From Streptomyces sp. NBC_00691 (GTDB lineage: Bacteria > Actinomycetota > Actinomycetes > Streptomycetales > Streptomycetaceae): DNA of 64,000 nt. The position numbers and the translations under genes are program-made. The stretch spans positions 1,893,501-1,957,500 of the forward strand of contig NZ_CP109007.1 of NCBI RefSeq assembly GCF_036226665.1, given 5' to 3'. Positions 26,994 through 34,938 of the stretch are shown in pieces. Under the pieces are notes generated by a model. It was given only the letters and a program-made list of their open reading frames with translations. It had not been told where the DNA came from and did not search any database. Positions within the stretch are counted from its first letter, which is position 1, and each line of letters starts with the position of its first letter.

Positions 26994-27437
26994 TCAGAGC
27001 CGCTGCTCGCGGATGATGTCCTCGAGGGATCCCTGGGGCAGCGAGCCGGTCGGGGTCAGCTTGTCGACGGCCTGCGGCAGCGACTGCGCGATCTGGTCGG
27101 CGGCCTCCTGCGGGCTGACGCCGGCGTCCTGGGCGACCTGCCGCAGGGTCTCGTCCGGAAGCGCCTCGGCGATCTGGGCGCCGCTGACGGACTGGTTCTC
27201 ACCGGTGCCGACCCACGACCGGGTCTGGTCGGTGAGGCCCGACCTGGTGAGCATGTCGAGGAGTCCGCCGAGCGGGTTCGACGCACCGCCCGATCCGCTC
27301 GCGCCGCCCGCGCCCTGGCCGCCCGCGAGCGCGCCGATCAGAGAGCCGAGGACGCCGCCGGCGCCGCTGCCGCCGCCTTGTCCGCCGGCACCGCCGAGAA
27401 GACTCCCGAGGAGACTGCCGAGGTCGTTTCCCGCCAT
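26994..27437 (-). CDS. YidB family protein (DUF937)
   Basis: A 147-residue protein. The N-terminal half is Gly-rich with repeated LGSLLGSLLGGAGG-like segments, typical of YidB. The C-terminal half has SWVGTGENQSVSGAQIAEAL, then LRQVAQDAGVSPQEAADQIA, the DUF937 core. There is no signal peptide. The role of the family is unclear. The ATG at 27437 has AGGA three bases upstream. Monocistronic; divergent from the DUF952 gene. Confidence 0.9.
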   Translation of the reverse strand: MAGNDLGSLLGSLLGGAGGQGGGSGAGGVLGSLIGALAGGQGAGGASGSGGASNPLGGLLDMLTRSGLTDQTRSWVGTGENQSVSGAQIAEALPDETLRQVAQDAGVSPQEAADQIAQSLPQAVDKLTPTGSLPQGSLEDIIREQRL

Positions 27438-27547
27438 GGTCCTGCCTTTCGTCCGGTTCGGAACAGGCTCAATGTCACCCGAACCGGGGTGTTCCGCCAC
27501 TCGGGGTAAGGGCCGGTACCGCGGACCGACGCGATAGAACTGTCGAC

Positions 27548-27883
27548 ATGTTGCTGCACGTCGTACCGCTGGCCGACTGGTCCGCCGCCCCCGATGCCCC
27601 GTACGCCCCGGCGTCCCTCGCCACCGAGGGTTTCGTCCACTGCTCGCCGGACGAGGCCGCGGCCCTCCTGATCGCCGACGCCCGCTACCGGGACGTGCCG
27701 GGTCCGCTCCTGGTGCTGGTGATCGACGAGGCGCGGCTGGCCGGAGAGGTCCGCTGGGAAGGCTCGGGAGGCACGCTCTTCCCGCATGTGTACGGGCCGA
27801 TCGAGCGGGACGCGGTCACCTCGGTCCTGGAGGTACGGCGTGACACGGACGGCCGTGCGAGGGAGCTGAGCCCCCGGGTGTAG
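27548..27883 (+). CDS. DUF952 family protein
   Basis: A 111-residue small protein matching DUF952. The N-terminal strand MLLHVVPLADWSAA, then SLATEGFVHCSPDEAAALLI with the conserved F-V/I-H-C/L-S motif, and LFPHVYGPIERDAVTSVLEV at the end. The fold is related to ADP-ribosyltransferases in some analyses of the family, but activity is not shown. That link is worth noting since ADP-ribose genes lie 2-6 kb away. The stop is 44 bases before the Rieske gene, so they may be co-transcribed. Confidence 0.88.
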   Translation: MLLHVVPLADWSAAPDAPYAPASLATEGFVHCSPDEAAALLIADARYRDVPGPLLVLVIDEARLAGEVRWEGSGGTLFPHVYGPIERDAVTSVLEVRRDTDGRARELSPRV

Positions 27884-27927
27884 GCGTGTTGCGGGACCCG
27901 GTGGCCGGGCGGCGCCAAGGTGGCCGT

Positions 27928-28392
27928 ATGACTTCACGCGTCACGAACCTGACCTCAAGCGCCACGACCCGCCGCACCGTCCTGGTCGCCGCGGCGGCCC
28001 TGACGGCGGGCTGCGGCTCGGACGACGGAGGCGACGGCGGGACGACCAGTGCCCCGGCCACCCCGAGTGCCCCCGCGACGAGCGGCTCTCCCAGCGCGCA
28101 CGCCGGCAAGGCCCTGGCCAAGACCGCCGACATCCCGGTCGGCGGCGGCACGATCTTCGACGCGGAGAAGGTGGTCGTCACCCAGCCCACGGCCGGTGAG
28201 TTCAAGGCGTTCTCCGCCGTCTGCACCCACCAGGGCTGTCTGGTGAACAAGGTCGCGGACGGCACCATCGACTGTCCCTGCCACGGCTCCAAGTTCCGTG
28301 TCACCGACGCCGCGGTGGTGGCGGGACCGGCGCCCCGCCCGCTGCCGGCCGAGCAGATCACCGTCTCGGGGGACTCGATCATCCTCGGCTAG
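27928..28392 (+). CDS. Rieske [2Fe-2S] lipoprotein, Tat-exported
   Basis: A 154-residue exported protein. The N-terminus has a twin-arginine motif (TTRRTVLVAAAALTAGC) with a lipobox cysteine, so it is folded before export and then anchored. A Thr/Ser/Pro-rich linker leads to the Rieske domain with CTHQGC and CPCHGS, supplying the two Cys and two His ligands. It is a small stand-alone Rieske protein rather than the cytochrome bc1 subunit. The ATG at 27928 is chosen to begin the Tat signal; a longer in-frame start at 27886 lacks logic. The electron partner is unknown. Confidence 0.9.
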   Translation: MTSRVTNLTSSATTRRTVLVAAAALTAGCGSDDGGDGGTTSAPATPSAPATSGSPSAHAGKALAKTADIPVGGGTIFDAEKVVVTQPTAGEFKAFSAVCTHQGCLVNKVADGTIDCPCHGSKFRVTDAAVVAGPAPRPLPAEQITVSGDSIILG

Positions 28393-28403
28393 CCCCGTCA
28401 GCA

Positions 28404-28441
28404 CCCTGTCAGAGCCCTGTCAGAGCCCTGTCAGAGCCCTG
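28404..28441. repeat. 11-bp tandem repeat, about 3.5 copies
   Basis: The unit CCCTGTCAGAG repeats at 28404, 28415 and 28426, then a partial CCCTG. It lies between the Rieske stop and the nucleotidyltransferase start, ending 16 bases before the ATG. It occupies the promoter/5'-UTR of that gene and could be a multi-site operator or simple slippage product. Confidence 0.85.
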
Positions 28442-28457
28442 CCGTAGCCTGACCGCC

Positions 28458-29147
28458 ATGACTCCGGACGAGCTGGTGCGCGACCACACGATCTACTCCT
28501 GTGTGATGGGCTCCCGCGCCTTCGGTCTCGCGACCGAGGGCAGCGATACGGACGTCCGGGGCGTGTACCTCGCCCCGACGCCGTTGTTCTGGCACTTCGA
28601 CAAGCCCCCCGCGCATGTCGAAGGGCCGGGCGAGGAGCAGTTCAGCTGGGAGCTGGAACGCTTCTGCGAACTGGCCCTGCGCAACAACCCGAACGTCCTG
28701 GAGTGCCTCCACTCCCCCGTGGTCGAGCACGTCGACGACCTCGGCCGCGAACTGCTCTCGCTGCGCGGCGCCTTCCTCTCCCGGCAGGCCCACCAGACCT
28801 TCGTCCGTTACGCGGGCGGGCAGCGCCGCAAGCTCGACGCGGACGTGCGCCAGTACGGCCACCCGCGCTGGAAGCACGCCATGCACCTGCTGCGGCTGCT
28901 GACCAGCTGCCGGGACCTGCTGCGTTCGGGCGAGCTGCGGATCGACGTCGGCGAGGACCGCGAGCGCTTCCTCTCGGTCAAGCGCGGCGAGGTCGCCTGG
29001 CCGGAGGTCGAGTCCTGGATGAACCGGCTCCAGGAGGAGGCCGACCACGCCCTGGACGCGACCCCGCTCCCGGCGGCACCGGACCACGCGCGCGTGCAGG
29101 ACTTCCTGATCCGCGCGCGCCGCGCGTCGGCGACGGACGTGCTCTAG
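28458..29147 (+). CDS. PF10127-type nucleotidyltransferase (RNA-repair-associated family)
   Basis: A 229-residue protein. The N-terminal nucleotidyltransferase core has CVMGSRAFGLATEGSDTDVR: the G-S motif followed by the metal-binding D-x-D pair of polymerase-beta-like enzymes. A helical region follows (YAGGQRRKLDADVRQYGHPR; KHAMHLLRLLTSCRDLLRSG) typical of PF10127, which is annotated as an RNA-repair-pathway polymerase-beta family. It should add nucleotides to an RNA or protein end, substrate unknown. It converges on a homologous gene 14 bases away, the last gene of the NAD/ADP-ribose operon, suggesting a shared task. No ribosome site better than weak GC-rich sequence is seen. Confidence 0.85.
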   Translation: MTPDELVRDHTIYSCVMGSRAFGLATEGSDTDVRGVYLAPTPLFWHFDKPPAHVEGPGEEQFSWELERFCELALRNNPNVLECLHSPVVEHVDDLGRELLSLRGAFLSRQAHQTFVRYAGGQRRKLDADVRQYGHPRWKHAMHLLRLLTSCRDLLRSGELRIDVGEDRERFLSVKRGEVAWPEVESWMNRLQEEADHALDATPLPAAPDHARVQDFLIRARRASATDVL

Positions 29148-29161
29148 GAGCCGGCCAGGCC

Positions 29162-29932
29162 CTACAGGGTCGCCGACCGCGCCCGTACGACCAGATCGTG
29201 CAGCAGGTCATGGGCGCGCACCTGCACCTCGCCCAGCCCGGACGCGGCCTGCGCCCCGTCCAGGACTCCGTGCAGTGCCTCCGTCTCCGCCCGTACGTCC
29301 TCGATCGCCACCTGCGCGAGCCCGTGCTCCGCCGCCGCCTTCGCCGCGACGAGGTCGGGCAGCCGGGCGGGCGCCTCGGCGACCTCCTCGACCAAGGTCG
29401 GCAGATGGGCCTGCACCTCGCCCGCCCGCATCAGATGGATACCGGTGAGCAGCGCCCGGTAGGTGTAGAGCAGCGGCTTGAGTTCACCGGTGCGCTCGAA
29501 GAGCCGCCACTGCGTGCCGGCGAAGCCGCGGTAGTGGTGGGCGTGGTGGGAGGTGAGCACCTCGGGCACGAGCGCGACCAGCTCCGCGTGGATCTCCGTG
29601 GTGTGCGCGACGAGCGGAGAGGTGAGCTGCTCCAGTACGTAGCCGTTGCGGCGCAGCATCAGCCGGACGAACTTCCGCAGGTCGTGCGTGACCAGGTCCA
29701 TCTCGACCCCGTCCCGGTCCCACATCCGGCTCCGGGTCTCCTCGGGCTCGCGCAGCCCGATCAGCGCGTCCACCGGCAGCAGGTGCGCCCCGCGCAGGTC
29801 CACGTCCGAGTCACGGGAGGGGAACCCGTAGAGGTGAGCGCCGGAGACGGTGGCGAAGAGCAGCGGGTCGGGCTGTTCGGCCACGACGGCGGCGAGGTCG
29901 GTGTCCAGGGCCGACTCCAGGGAGAGCGTCAT
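29162..29932 (-). CDS. second PF10127-type nucleotidyltransferase
   Basis: A 256-residue protein with the same architecture as the convergent gene at 28458. SGAHLYGFPSRDSDVDLRGA carries the D-x-D metal ligands, MDLVTHDLRKFVRLMLRRNG a third acidic position. A long helical C-terminal part follows (HHYRGFAGTQWRLFERTGEL; LYTYRALLTGIHLMRAGE). It is more diverged than a recent duplication would be. It is the last gene of the pnuC-nadR-NUDIX-glycohydrolase operon, starting three bases after the stop of the glycohydrolase gene. An RNA-end or ADP-ribose-linked nucleotidyl transfer is inferred from context only. Confidence 0.85.
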   Translation of the reverse strand: MTLSLESALDTDLAAVVAEQPDPLLFATVSGAHLYGFPSRDSDVDLRGAHLLPVDALIGLREPEETRSRMWDRDGVEMDLVTHDLRKFVRLMLRRNGYVLEQLTSPLVAHTTEIHAELVALVPEVLTSHHAHHYRGFAGTQWRLFERTGELKPLLYTYRALLTGIHLMRAGEVQAHLPTLVEEVAEAPARLPDLVAAKAAAEHGLAQVAIEDVRAETEALHGVLDGAQAASGLGEVQVRAHDLLHDLVVRARSATL

Positions 29933-29935
29933 CGG

Positions 29936-30958
29936 TCAAGCATCCCAGAGCGCGCCGAAGGTCAGGAGGTCGCTCCGGTACTCGACGCGCTCCTCCCATT
30001 CCTTCGGCCAGGCGTCCGCGCCGAGGTGGGCCCCGGCGAAGGCGCCCGCGAGGGCGGCGATCGAGTCGGAGTCGCCCCGGGTGCAGGCGGCCCGGCGCAG
30101 CACGGTGAGGGGCTCCTCGGGGAAGAGGAGGAAGCTGAGGAGGCCGGTCGCGAGGGCCTCCTCGGCGATCCAGCCGTCTCCCGTGTACGTACAGGGGTCG
30201 AGTTCCGGGTCGGCGGTGCGCTGCACGGCGTCGAGGCGTTCCAGGACGGCCAGGCACTCGTCCCAGCCGCGCTCGGCGAAGTGCCGGGCGGAGGGGTCCT
30301 GGGAGCGGGTCCAGAGGTCGCCGAGCCAGTGGTCGTGGTAGCGGGAGCGGTTCTCGTACGCGTACGAGCGGAGCTGGCCGACGAGTCCGGCCGGGTCGAC
30401 GCCCTGGGCGAGGAGGTGCACGGCGCGGGCGGTGAGGTCGGAGGCGGCGAGCGCGGTCGGGTGACCGTGGGTCAGGGCCGCCTGGAGCTGGGCGGCGCCG
30501 GCCCGCTGCTCCTCGCTGAGCCCGGGGACGAGTCCGATGGGCGTGACCCGCATGTTGGCGCCGCAGCCCTTGGAGCCGAGCTGGCTGGCGTCCTGCCAGG
30601 GCGTGTCCAGCATCAGGAGCCGGCAGGCCTGGAGGCAGGTGTTGCCGGGGGCCCGGTTGTTCTCCGGGGAGCGGTACCAGTCGACGAACTCCTCCCGGAC
30701 GGGCCCGGCGAGCCGTTCGGGGGCGAGCACTCCGTGGTCCATGGCGGTCCGAACGCCCCGGGCGAAGGCGAGGGCCATCTGGGTGTCGTCGGTGACGAGG
30801 GCCGGGTCGGGAAGCTGCATGTCCCGCCACGGGCCGTACCAGCTGATGGCGCGCGGTACGTCGATGAACTCCGTCGGGCGGCCCAGCGCGTCTCCGAGCG
30901 CCAGCCCGACCAGGGAACCGGTCGCGGCCTGCTTGGTCGCGGTGCGGGTCAGGTTCAC
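29936..30958 (-). CDS. ADP-ribosylglycohydrolase family protein (DraG/ARH type)
   Basis: A 340-residue all-helical enzyme. [18 protein letters not shown] marks the N-terminus. The binuclear metal site appears as [11 protein letters not shown] and, near the C-terminus, [20 protein letters not shown]. These motifs are intact, so hydrolysis of an ADP-ribose bond on protein, nucleic acid or a small molecule is expected. The GTG at 30958 overlaps the NUDIX stop (GTGA), and the next gene begins three bases after its stop. Its place behind NAD salvage genes suggests recovery of ADP-ribose products made from NAD. Confidence 0.9.
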   Translation of the reverse strand: MNLTRTATKQAATGSLVGLALGDALGRPTEFIDVPRAISWYGPWRDMQLPDPALVTDDTQMALAFARGVRTAMDHGVLAPERLAGPVREEFVDWYRSPENNRAPGNTCLQACRLLMLDTPWQDASQLGSKGCGANMRVTPIGLVPGLSEEQRAGAAQLQAALTHGHPTALAASDLTARAVHLLAQGVDPAGLVGQLRSYAYENRSRYHDHWLGDLWTRSQDPSARHFAERGWDECLAVLERLDAVQRTADPELDPCTYTGDGWIAEEALATGLLSFLLFPEEPLTVLRRAACTRGDSDSIAALAGAFAGAHLGADAWPKEWEERVEYRSDLLTFGALWDA

Positions 30959-31788
30959 GTGGATCGTCCTTCCGGTCGCAGGAGGGGCGGATGGAGGGTG
31001 GTGGCCTCGCCCGCCCGGTAGAGAGCGGCCGGTTTCCCCCGTCCGCCGGTGAGGCGCGGCGGCCCTTCCACGGCCTGGACGAAGCCGGGCGTGGCGAGGA
31101 CCTTGCGCCGGAAGTTGGGGCGGTCGAGCTCGACGCCCCAGACCGTCTCGTAGACCTGCCGCAGCTCGCCGAGGGTGAACTCGGGCGGACAGAAGGCGGT
31201 CGCGAGGCAGGTGTACTCCAGCTTGGCGCCGACCCGTTCGTGGGCGTCGGCGAGGATGCGGTCGTGGTCGAAGGCGAGCGGCCCGTGCGTCCCGTACGGC
31301 ATCCACCGGGCCTGCGCCGCGTCGCCGCCGCCGCGCGGTTCGGGCGCGTCGGGCACGAGCGCGGCGAAGGCGACGGAGACGACCCGCATCCTCGGGTCGC
31401 GGTCCGGCTCGCTGTAGGTGCGGAGCTGTTCGAGGTGGAGTCCGGCGACGGTGGCCTCGGAGAGTCCGGTCTCCTCGGCGAGTTCGCGGCGGGCGGCCCG
31501 CTCGGCGGACTCGCGGGGCAGGACGAAGCCGCCGGGGAGGGCCCAGTGTCCGGCGTACGGCTGCTGGCCGCGCTCGACGAGCAGGACGTGGAGGTGTTCC
31601 TCGCGGAGGGTGAGGACGGCCAGATCCACGGTGACGGCGAACGGCTCGAAGGCGTACGGATCGTAGCCCTCGGGCACGCCGACCGGCCCCGAGGCGGGCA
31701 CGCCGACCGGCCCCGCCCCGGGCATCCCCGTCGGCCCCGCCCCGGACCCGCTCCCCGGTTCTCCGCCCGGTACCCGGTCGCCGTTCAT
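30955..31788 (-). CDS. NrtR-like NUDIX hydrolase/transcriptional regulator
   Basis: A 277-residue protein. A low-complexity N-terminus with three GP-x-G-V/M-P units (about 17-40) precedes a NUDIX domain with an intact box (G87, E93, R101-E102, E105-E106). A C-terminal winged-helix-like region begins [20 protein letters not shown] and continues [14 protein letters not shown], the signature of NrtR regulators of NAD metabolism, which respond to ADP-ribose. It lies inside the pnuC-nadR operon and probably represses it through the inverted repeat at 33530-33542. The intact box leaves open whether it also hydrolyses ADP-ribose. Coupled to both neighbours by four-base overlaps. Confidence 0.88.
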   Translation of the reverse strand: MNGDRVPGGEPGSGSGAGPTGMPGAGPVGVPASGPVGVPEGYDPYAFEPFAVTVDLAVLTLREEHLHVLLVERGQQPYAGHWALPGGFVLPRESAERAARRELAEETGLSEATVAGLHLEQLRTYSEPDRDPRMRVVSVAFAALVPDAPEPRGGGDAAQARWMPYGTHGPLAFDHDRILADAHERVGAKLEYTCLATAFCPPEFTLGELRQVYETVWGVELDRPNFRRKVLATPGFVQAVEGPPRLTGGRGKPAALYRAGEATTLHPPLLRPEGRST

Positions 31789-32864
31789 CGGCGCTCCGGC
31801 AGCGGGTCGGCGAGGTCCCAGCCCTCGGCGAGGAGTCCGTCGACGGCGGCGACCGCGGCCGCGAGGCGTTCCTCGTGCGGGCCGCTGAGGACGGCCGTGC
31901 GGCGGCCGCTGTGGGCGAGCTGGGTGAGGAAGCGGGCGGTCATCCAGGGCCGCAGGTGCTCCCCGTCGCGCAGTCCGTCGTCCTCGAAGTCGACGCCCCG
32001 GTGGTCGGTGAGCAGCCAGAGGTGCTGTCGGCCGAGGGCGGCGATCTCGCCGGTGGCAGGGCTGGTGGTGCCCATGTAGCGCTCGTGCCAGATGGTGGTG
32101 GCGAAGGCGTCGGTGTCGCAGAAGAGGACGGGTGAGCCGTCGCGGGCTGCCTCCTCCTCCAGTTCGGCCTGGCGCTGGGCGATGACGGGGAAGTCGGAGG
32201 AGTGGAAGGCGACGTCGGACCATGCGGCGCCGGGGCGCTCGGCGCGGAGTTCGGCGAGTTTGAGTTCGCTGTACTCGCGTCCGTACTCCGGGACGTACCG
32301 GGTCCGGGCCCAGACGCCGCCGCGCCGCCGGTAGTGGTCGGCGAGGGCGAGGGCCATGGTGGTGGTGCCGGTGGACTCGGCGCCGAGGACGACGACGCGC
32401 CGGGTGAGCGCGGCGCGCACGGGCGGCTCCAGGAAGTCCCAGCAGCCGGCGGGGTCCGCGCGGACGGCGGTGCCGGAGACGGGGAAGCGGTCGCGCCCGG
32501 GGTCGACGCAGACGGACTCGGCGCCGAAGCGGCGGGCGAGCTCCTCCCCGTACGGCTCCGAGGTGAAGACCGCGTCGACGCGCTCGGGCACGGCGGCCCG
32601 GAAGACGGCCATGTGGGCGTCCCAGATGTCGGGGTCGTGGAGGTCGACGGGGATGTCGTCGACGGCTCCGACGACGAGGGCGTCGGGGTGGACCTCGCGC
32701 ATCCAGGCGACCCGGTCCTCCAGGGAGAGGGTCTCCACGGAGGAGGCGCAGACGAGGACGGTGAGGCGCTCGCAGCGGTCGAGGGCCGTGTCGACGAGAT
32801 GGTGGTGGCCGGCGTGCGGCGGATAGAACTTGCCGAGGACCAGGCCGTGTCCGTAGCGCCTCAT
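31785..32864 (-). CDS. nadR: NadR-type NMN adenylyltransferase/ribosylnicotinamide kinase-like protein
   Basis: A 359-residue two-domain protein. Residues 1-150 form the adenylyltransferase domain with [14 protein letters not shown] (11-24, the H-x-G-H signature) and [16 protein letters not shown]. The C-terminal kinase domain begins with [20 protein letters not shown]. The P-loop position that is normally lysine (GxxxxGK[ST]) is threonine at residue 167, so kinase activity is doubtful or uses another mode. [18 protein letters not shown] matches the nucleoside-binding part. It would turn nicotinamide riboside imported by PnuC into NMN and NAD. ATGA overlaps at both ends couple it to pnuC and the NUDIX gene. 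Confidence 0.9.
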   Translation of the reverse strand: MRRYGHGLVLGKFYPPHAGHHHLVDTALDRCERLTVLVCASSVETLSLEDRVAWMREVHPDALVVGAVDDIPVDLHDPDIWDAHMAVFRAAVPERVDAVFTSEPYGEELARRFGAESVCVDPGRDRFPVSGTAVRADPAGCWDFLEPPVRAALTRRVVVLGAESTGTTTMALALADHYRRRGGVWARTRYVPEYGREYSELKLAELRAERPGAAWSDVAFHSSDFPVIAQRQAELEEEAARDGSPVLFCDTDAFATTIWHERYMGTTSPATGEIAALGRQHLWLLTDHRGVDFEDDGLRDGEHLRPWMTARFLTQLAHSGRRTAVLSGPHEERLAAAVAAVDGLLAEGWDLADPLPERR

Positions 32865-33514
32865 GCCGCCGCCTCCACCCGGAGGGCGCGGCGTGCGGTG
32901 AGGTCCTTGGTCCAGCCGCGCAGGCCGAGGACGCAGAGCGTCATGAAGCCGACGTAGAGCAGGGAGGTCAGGTACAGCTCCTTGTACGCGTACAGCGGTA
33001 CGTAGACCACGTCGGCGGCGATCCACAGCCACCAGGACTCCAGCCTCTTCCGGCACTGGCCGTAGGTCGCCATGAGGGAGAGCGCGGTCGTCAGGGCGTC
33101 CCAGAAGGGGACGGTCGAGTCGGTGACGCGGTCGAGGAGCACGGTGAGGGCGAGGGTCCCCACCACCCCCGCCGAGAGCAGCCACGTCCACTCGGTGCGC
33201 GTGGTGCGGCGCACCGGGAGGACGTCGGAGCCTGGTCCACCCCCGTGGGTCCAGGTCCACCAGCCGTACGCGGCGAGGGTGATGAAGACGATCTGGAGGC
33301 CGGCGTCGGCGTACAACCCGGCCTGTGTGAAGAGCAGGACGAAGAACAGGTTGTTCGCGATGCCGATGGGCCAGTTCGCGAGGTGCTGACGGGCGACGAG
33401 CCACACACAGAGCGCACCGCTGCCGAATCCCAGGACCTCGGTCCAGCTGACCGGAGTGTCGAGGATCGTGAAGAGCGGCCGCTGCAGCGGTTCGAGAATG
33501 CTTGCGAGGCTCAC
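32861..33514 (-). CDS. pnuC: nicotinamide riboside transporter PnuC
   Basis: A 217-residue protein with seven predicted membrane helices. Conserved PnuC segments are [30 protein letters not shown] and [20 protein letters not shown]. It imports nicotinamide riboside by facilitated diffusion driven by downstream phosphorylation. I choose the GTG at 33514 since AAGGAGG sits five bases upstream; an upstream ATG at 33535 would put that ribosome site inside the gene. First gene of the five-gene NAD operon; the 13-bp inverted repeat at 33530-33542 overlaps its leader. Confidence 0.93.
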   Translation of the reverse strand: MSLASILEPLQRPLFTILDTPVSWTEVLGFGSGALCVWLVARQHLANWPIGIANNLFFVLLFTQAGLYADAGLQIVFITLAAYGWWTWTHGGGPGSDVLPVRRTTRTEWTWLLSAGVVGTLALTVLLDRVTDSTVPFWDALTTALSLMATYGQCRKRLESWWLWIAADVVYVPLYAYKELYLTSLLYVGFMTLCVLGLRGWTKDLTARRALRVEAAA

Positions 33515-33529
33515 GCCCGCCTCCTTAAG

Positions 33530-33542
33530 AGTCATGTTGACT
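33530..33542. promoter_or_regulatory. inverted repeat AGTCA-TGT-TGACT, candidate NrtR operator
   Basis: Five-base perfect arms around a three-base centre, next to TATA-like sequence (minus strand TATAGTCAACATGACT), 16 bases ahead of pnuC. Its position over the leader/promoter of an operon encoding an NrtR-like protein makes autoregulation plausible. Binding is not shown by the sequence. Confidence 0.45.
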
Positions 33543-33625
33543 ATAAAGGCCGACGGGCTTCGGCCACAAGCCCGGGAACACGGCGCCGACGGCACCACCG
33601 CCCGCCGCGCCGCCCCGGGAACGCC

Positions 33626-33661
33626 GAAGCCCGTGACCGCCGGGTGGCGGTCACGGGCTTC
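33626..33661 (-). terminator. hairpin terminator after pseudouridine synthase gene
   Basis: Perfect 16-base arms 33626-33641 and 33646-33661 (GAAGCCCGTGACCGCC) with a GGGT loop. It lies 27 bases past the stop of the minus-strand pseudouridine synthase gene and ends the parA-scpAB operon. Confidence 0.9.
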
Positions 33662-33687
33662 TCACGTACTGCGGAGGCCGGAAGGCC

Positions 33688-34938
33688 TTACATGCCGACT
33701 TCCTTCATCAGCATGCCGACCTCGGTGTTGGTGAGCCGGCGCAGCCAGCCCGACTTCTGGTCGCCCAGACCGATCGGGCCGAAGGCCGTACGGACCAGCT
33801 TCTCGACCGGGAAGCCCGCCTCGGCGAGCATGCGGCGCACGATGTGCTTGCGGCCCTCGTGCAGCGTCACCTCGACGAGGTAGTTCTTGCCGGTCTGCTC
33901 GACCACGCGGAAGTGGTCGGCCTTGGCGTAGCCGTCCTCCAGCTGGATGCCGTCCTTGAGCCGCTTGCCGACCTCACGGGGCAGCGGGCCGGTGATGGCG
34001 GCCAGGTAGGTCTTCTTCACGCCGTACTTCGGGTGCGTGAGGCGGTGGGCCAGCTCACCGTGGTTGGTGAGGAGGATGATGCCCTCGGTCTCCGTGTCGA
34101 GCCGGCCGACGTGGAAGAGACGCGTCTCACGGTTGTTGACGTAGTCGCCGAGGCACTGGCGGCCGTCCGGGTCCTCCATGGTGGAGACGACGCCGGCCGG
34201 CTTGTTGAGCGCGAAGAACAGGTACGACTGGGTGGCGACGGTCAGGCCGTCCACCTTGATCTCGTCCTTCTCCGGGTCGACGCGCTTGCCCTGCTCCAGC
34301 ACGATCTCGCCGTTGACCTCGACACGGGCCTGCTCGATGAGCTCCTCGCAGGCACGCCGCGAGCCCATGCCGGCACGGGCGAGGACCTTCTGCAGCCGCT
34401 CGCCCTCCTGCTCGGCGCCGGGGAAGGTCTTCGGGGTCTTGATCTCGGGCCGGTTCTCGTACCGCTCGCGGTTGCGCTGCTCGATCTTGGCGTCGAGCTC
34501 GCGCGAGCGGGCCGGGGCCTGGCGCTGGCCGTGCGGGCCGCGACGGGGCGGCATGCCGCCCTGCGGGGCCTTGGGGCCGCCCTTGGCGCCGCCGCGGGCC
34601 GCGGCGCCGCGACCCTTCTTCGGGGCCTCCGAGGGGGGGCTCACGTCGTAGGAGCGCTCCTCGGGGCGAGGCCGGCGCGGGTTGCTCGGGCTCTTCTGGC
34701 CGTCACGGCCGCCGCCCTGGTAGCCGCCGCCGCTGCCGCCCCGGCCACCGCCGGAGCCGCCCTGGTAGCCACCGCCACCGGAGCCGCTGCCGCCGGAGCC
34801 ACCGGAGCCCCGGTAGCCGCCACCGCCGGCGCCGCTGCCACCACGGCCGCCACCGCTGCTGCCGCCGCGGCCGCCGCTGTTGCCACCACGGCTCCCGCCG
34901 TTGTTTCCGCTGCTGTTCCTGCCGCTGCTGCTTCGCAT
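33688..34938 (-). CDS. RluB-family rRNA pseudouridine synthase with Gly-rich N-terminus
   Basis: A 416-residue protein. Residues 1-85 are Gly/Ser/Arg low complexity (repeats such as GGSGGGYQGG), then a basic Pro-rich stretch to about 165. The S4 RNA-binding domain follows (ERLQKVLARAGMGSRRACEE), then the RluB/RsuA catalytic domain with FHVGRLDTETEGIILLTNHG, carrying the catalytic aspartate in R-L-D. It converts a 23S rRNA uridine to pseudouridine. The ATG shares bases with the scpB stop (TGATG). The disordered extension is not part of the family core and may bind RNA. Synthases of this type commonly follow scpB. Confidence 0.92.
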   Translation of the reverse strand: MRSSSGRNSSGNNGGSRGGNSGGRGGSSGGGRGGSGAGGGGYRGSGGSGGSGSGGGGYQGGSGGGRGGSGGGYQGGGRDGQKSPSNPRRPRPEERSYDVSPPSEAPKKGRGAAARGGAKGGPKAPQGGMPPRRGPHGQRQAPARSRELDAKIEQRNRERYENRPEIKTPKTFPGAEQEGERLQKVLARAGMGSRRACEELIEQARVEVNGEIVLEQGKRVDPEKDEIKVDGLTVATQSYLFFALNKPAGVVSTMEDPDGRQCLGDYVNNRETRLFHVGRLDTETEGIILLTNHGELAHRLTHPKYGVKKTYLAAITGPLPREVGKRLKDGIQLEDGYAKADHFRVVEQTGKNYLVEVTLHEGRKHIVRRMLAEAGFPVEKLVRTAFGPIGLGDQKSGWLRRLTNTEVGMLMKEVGM

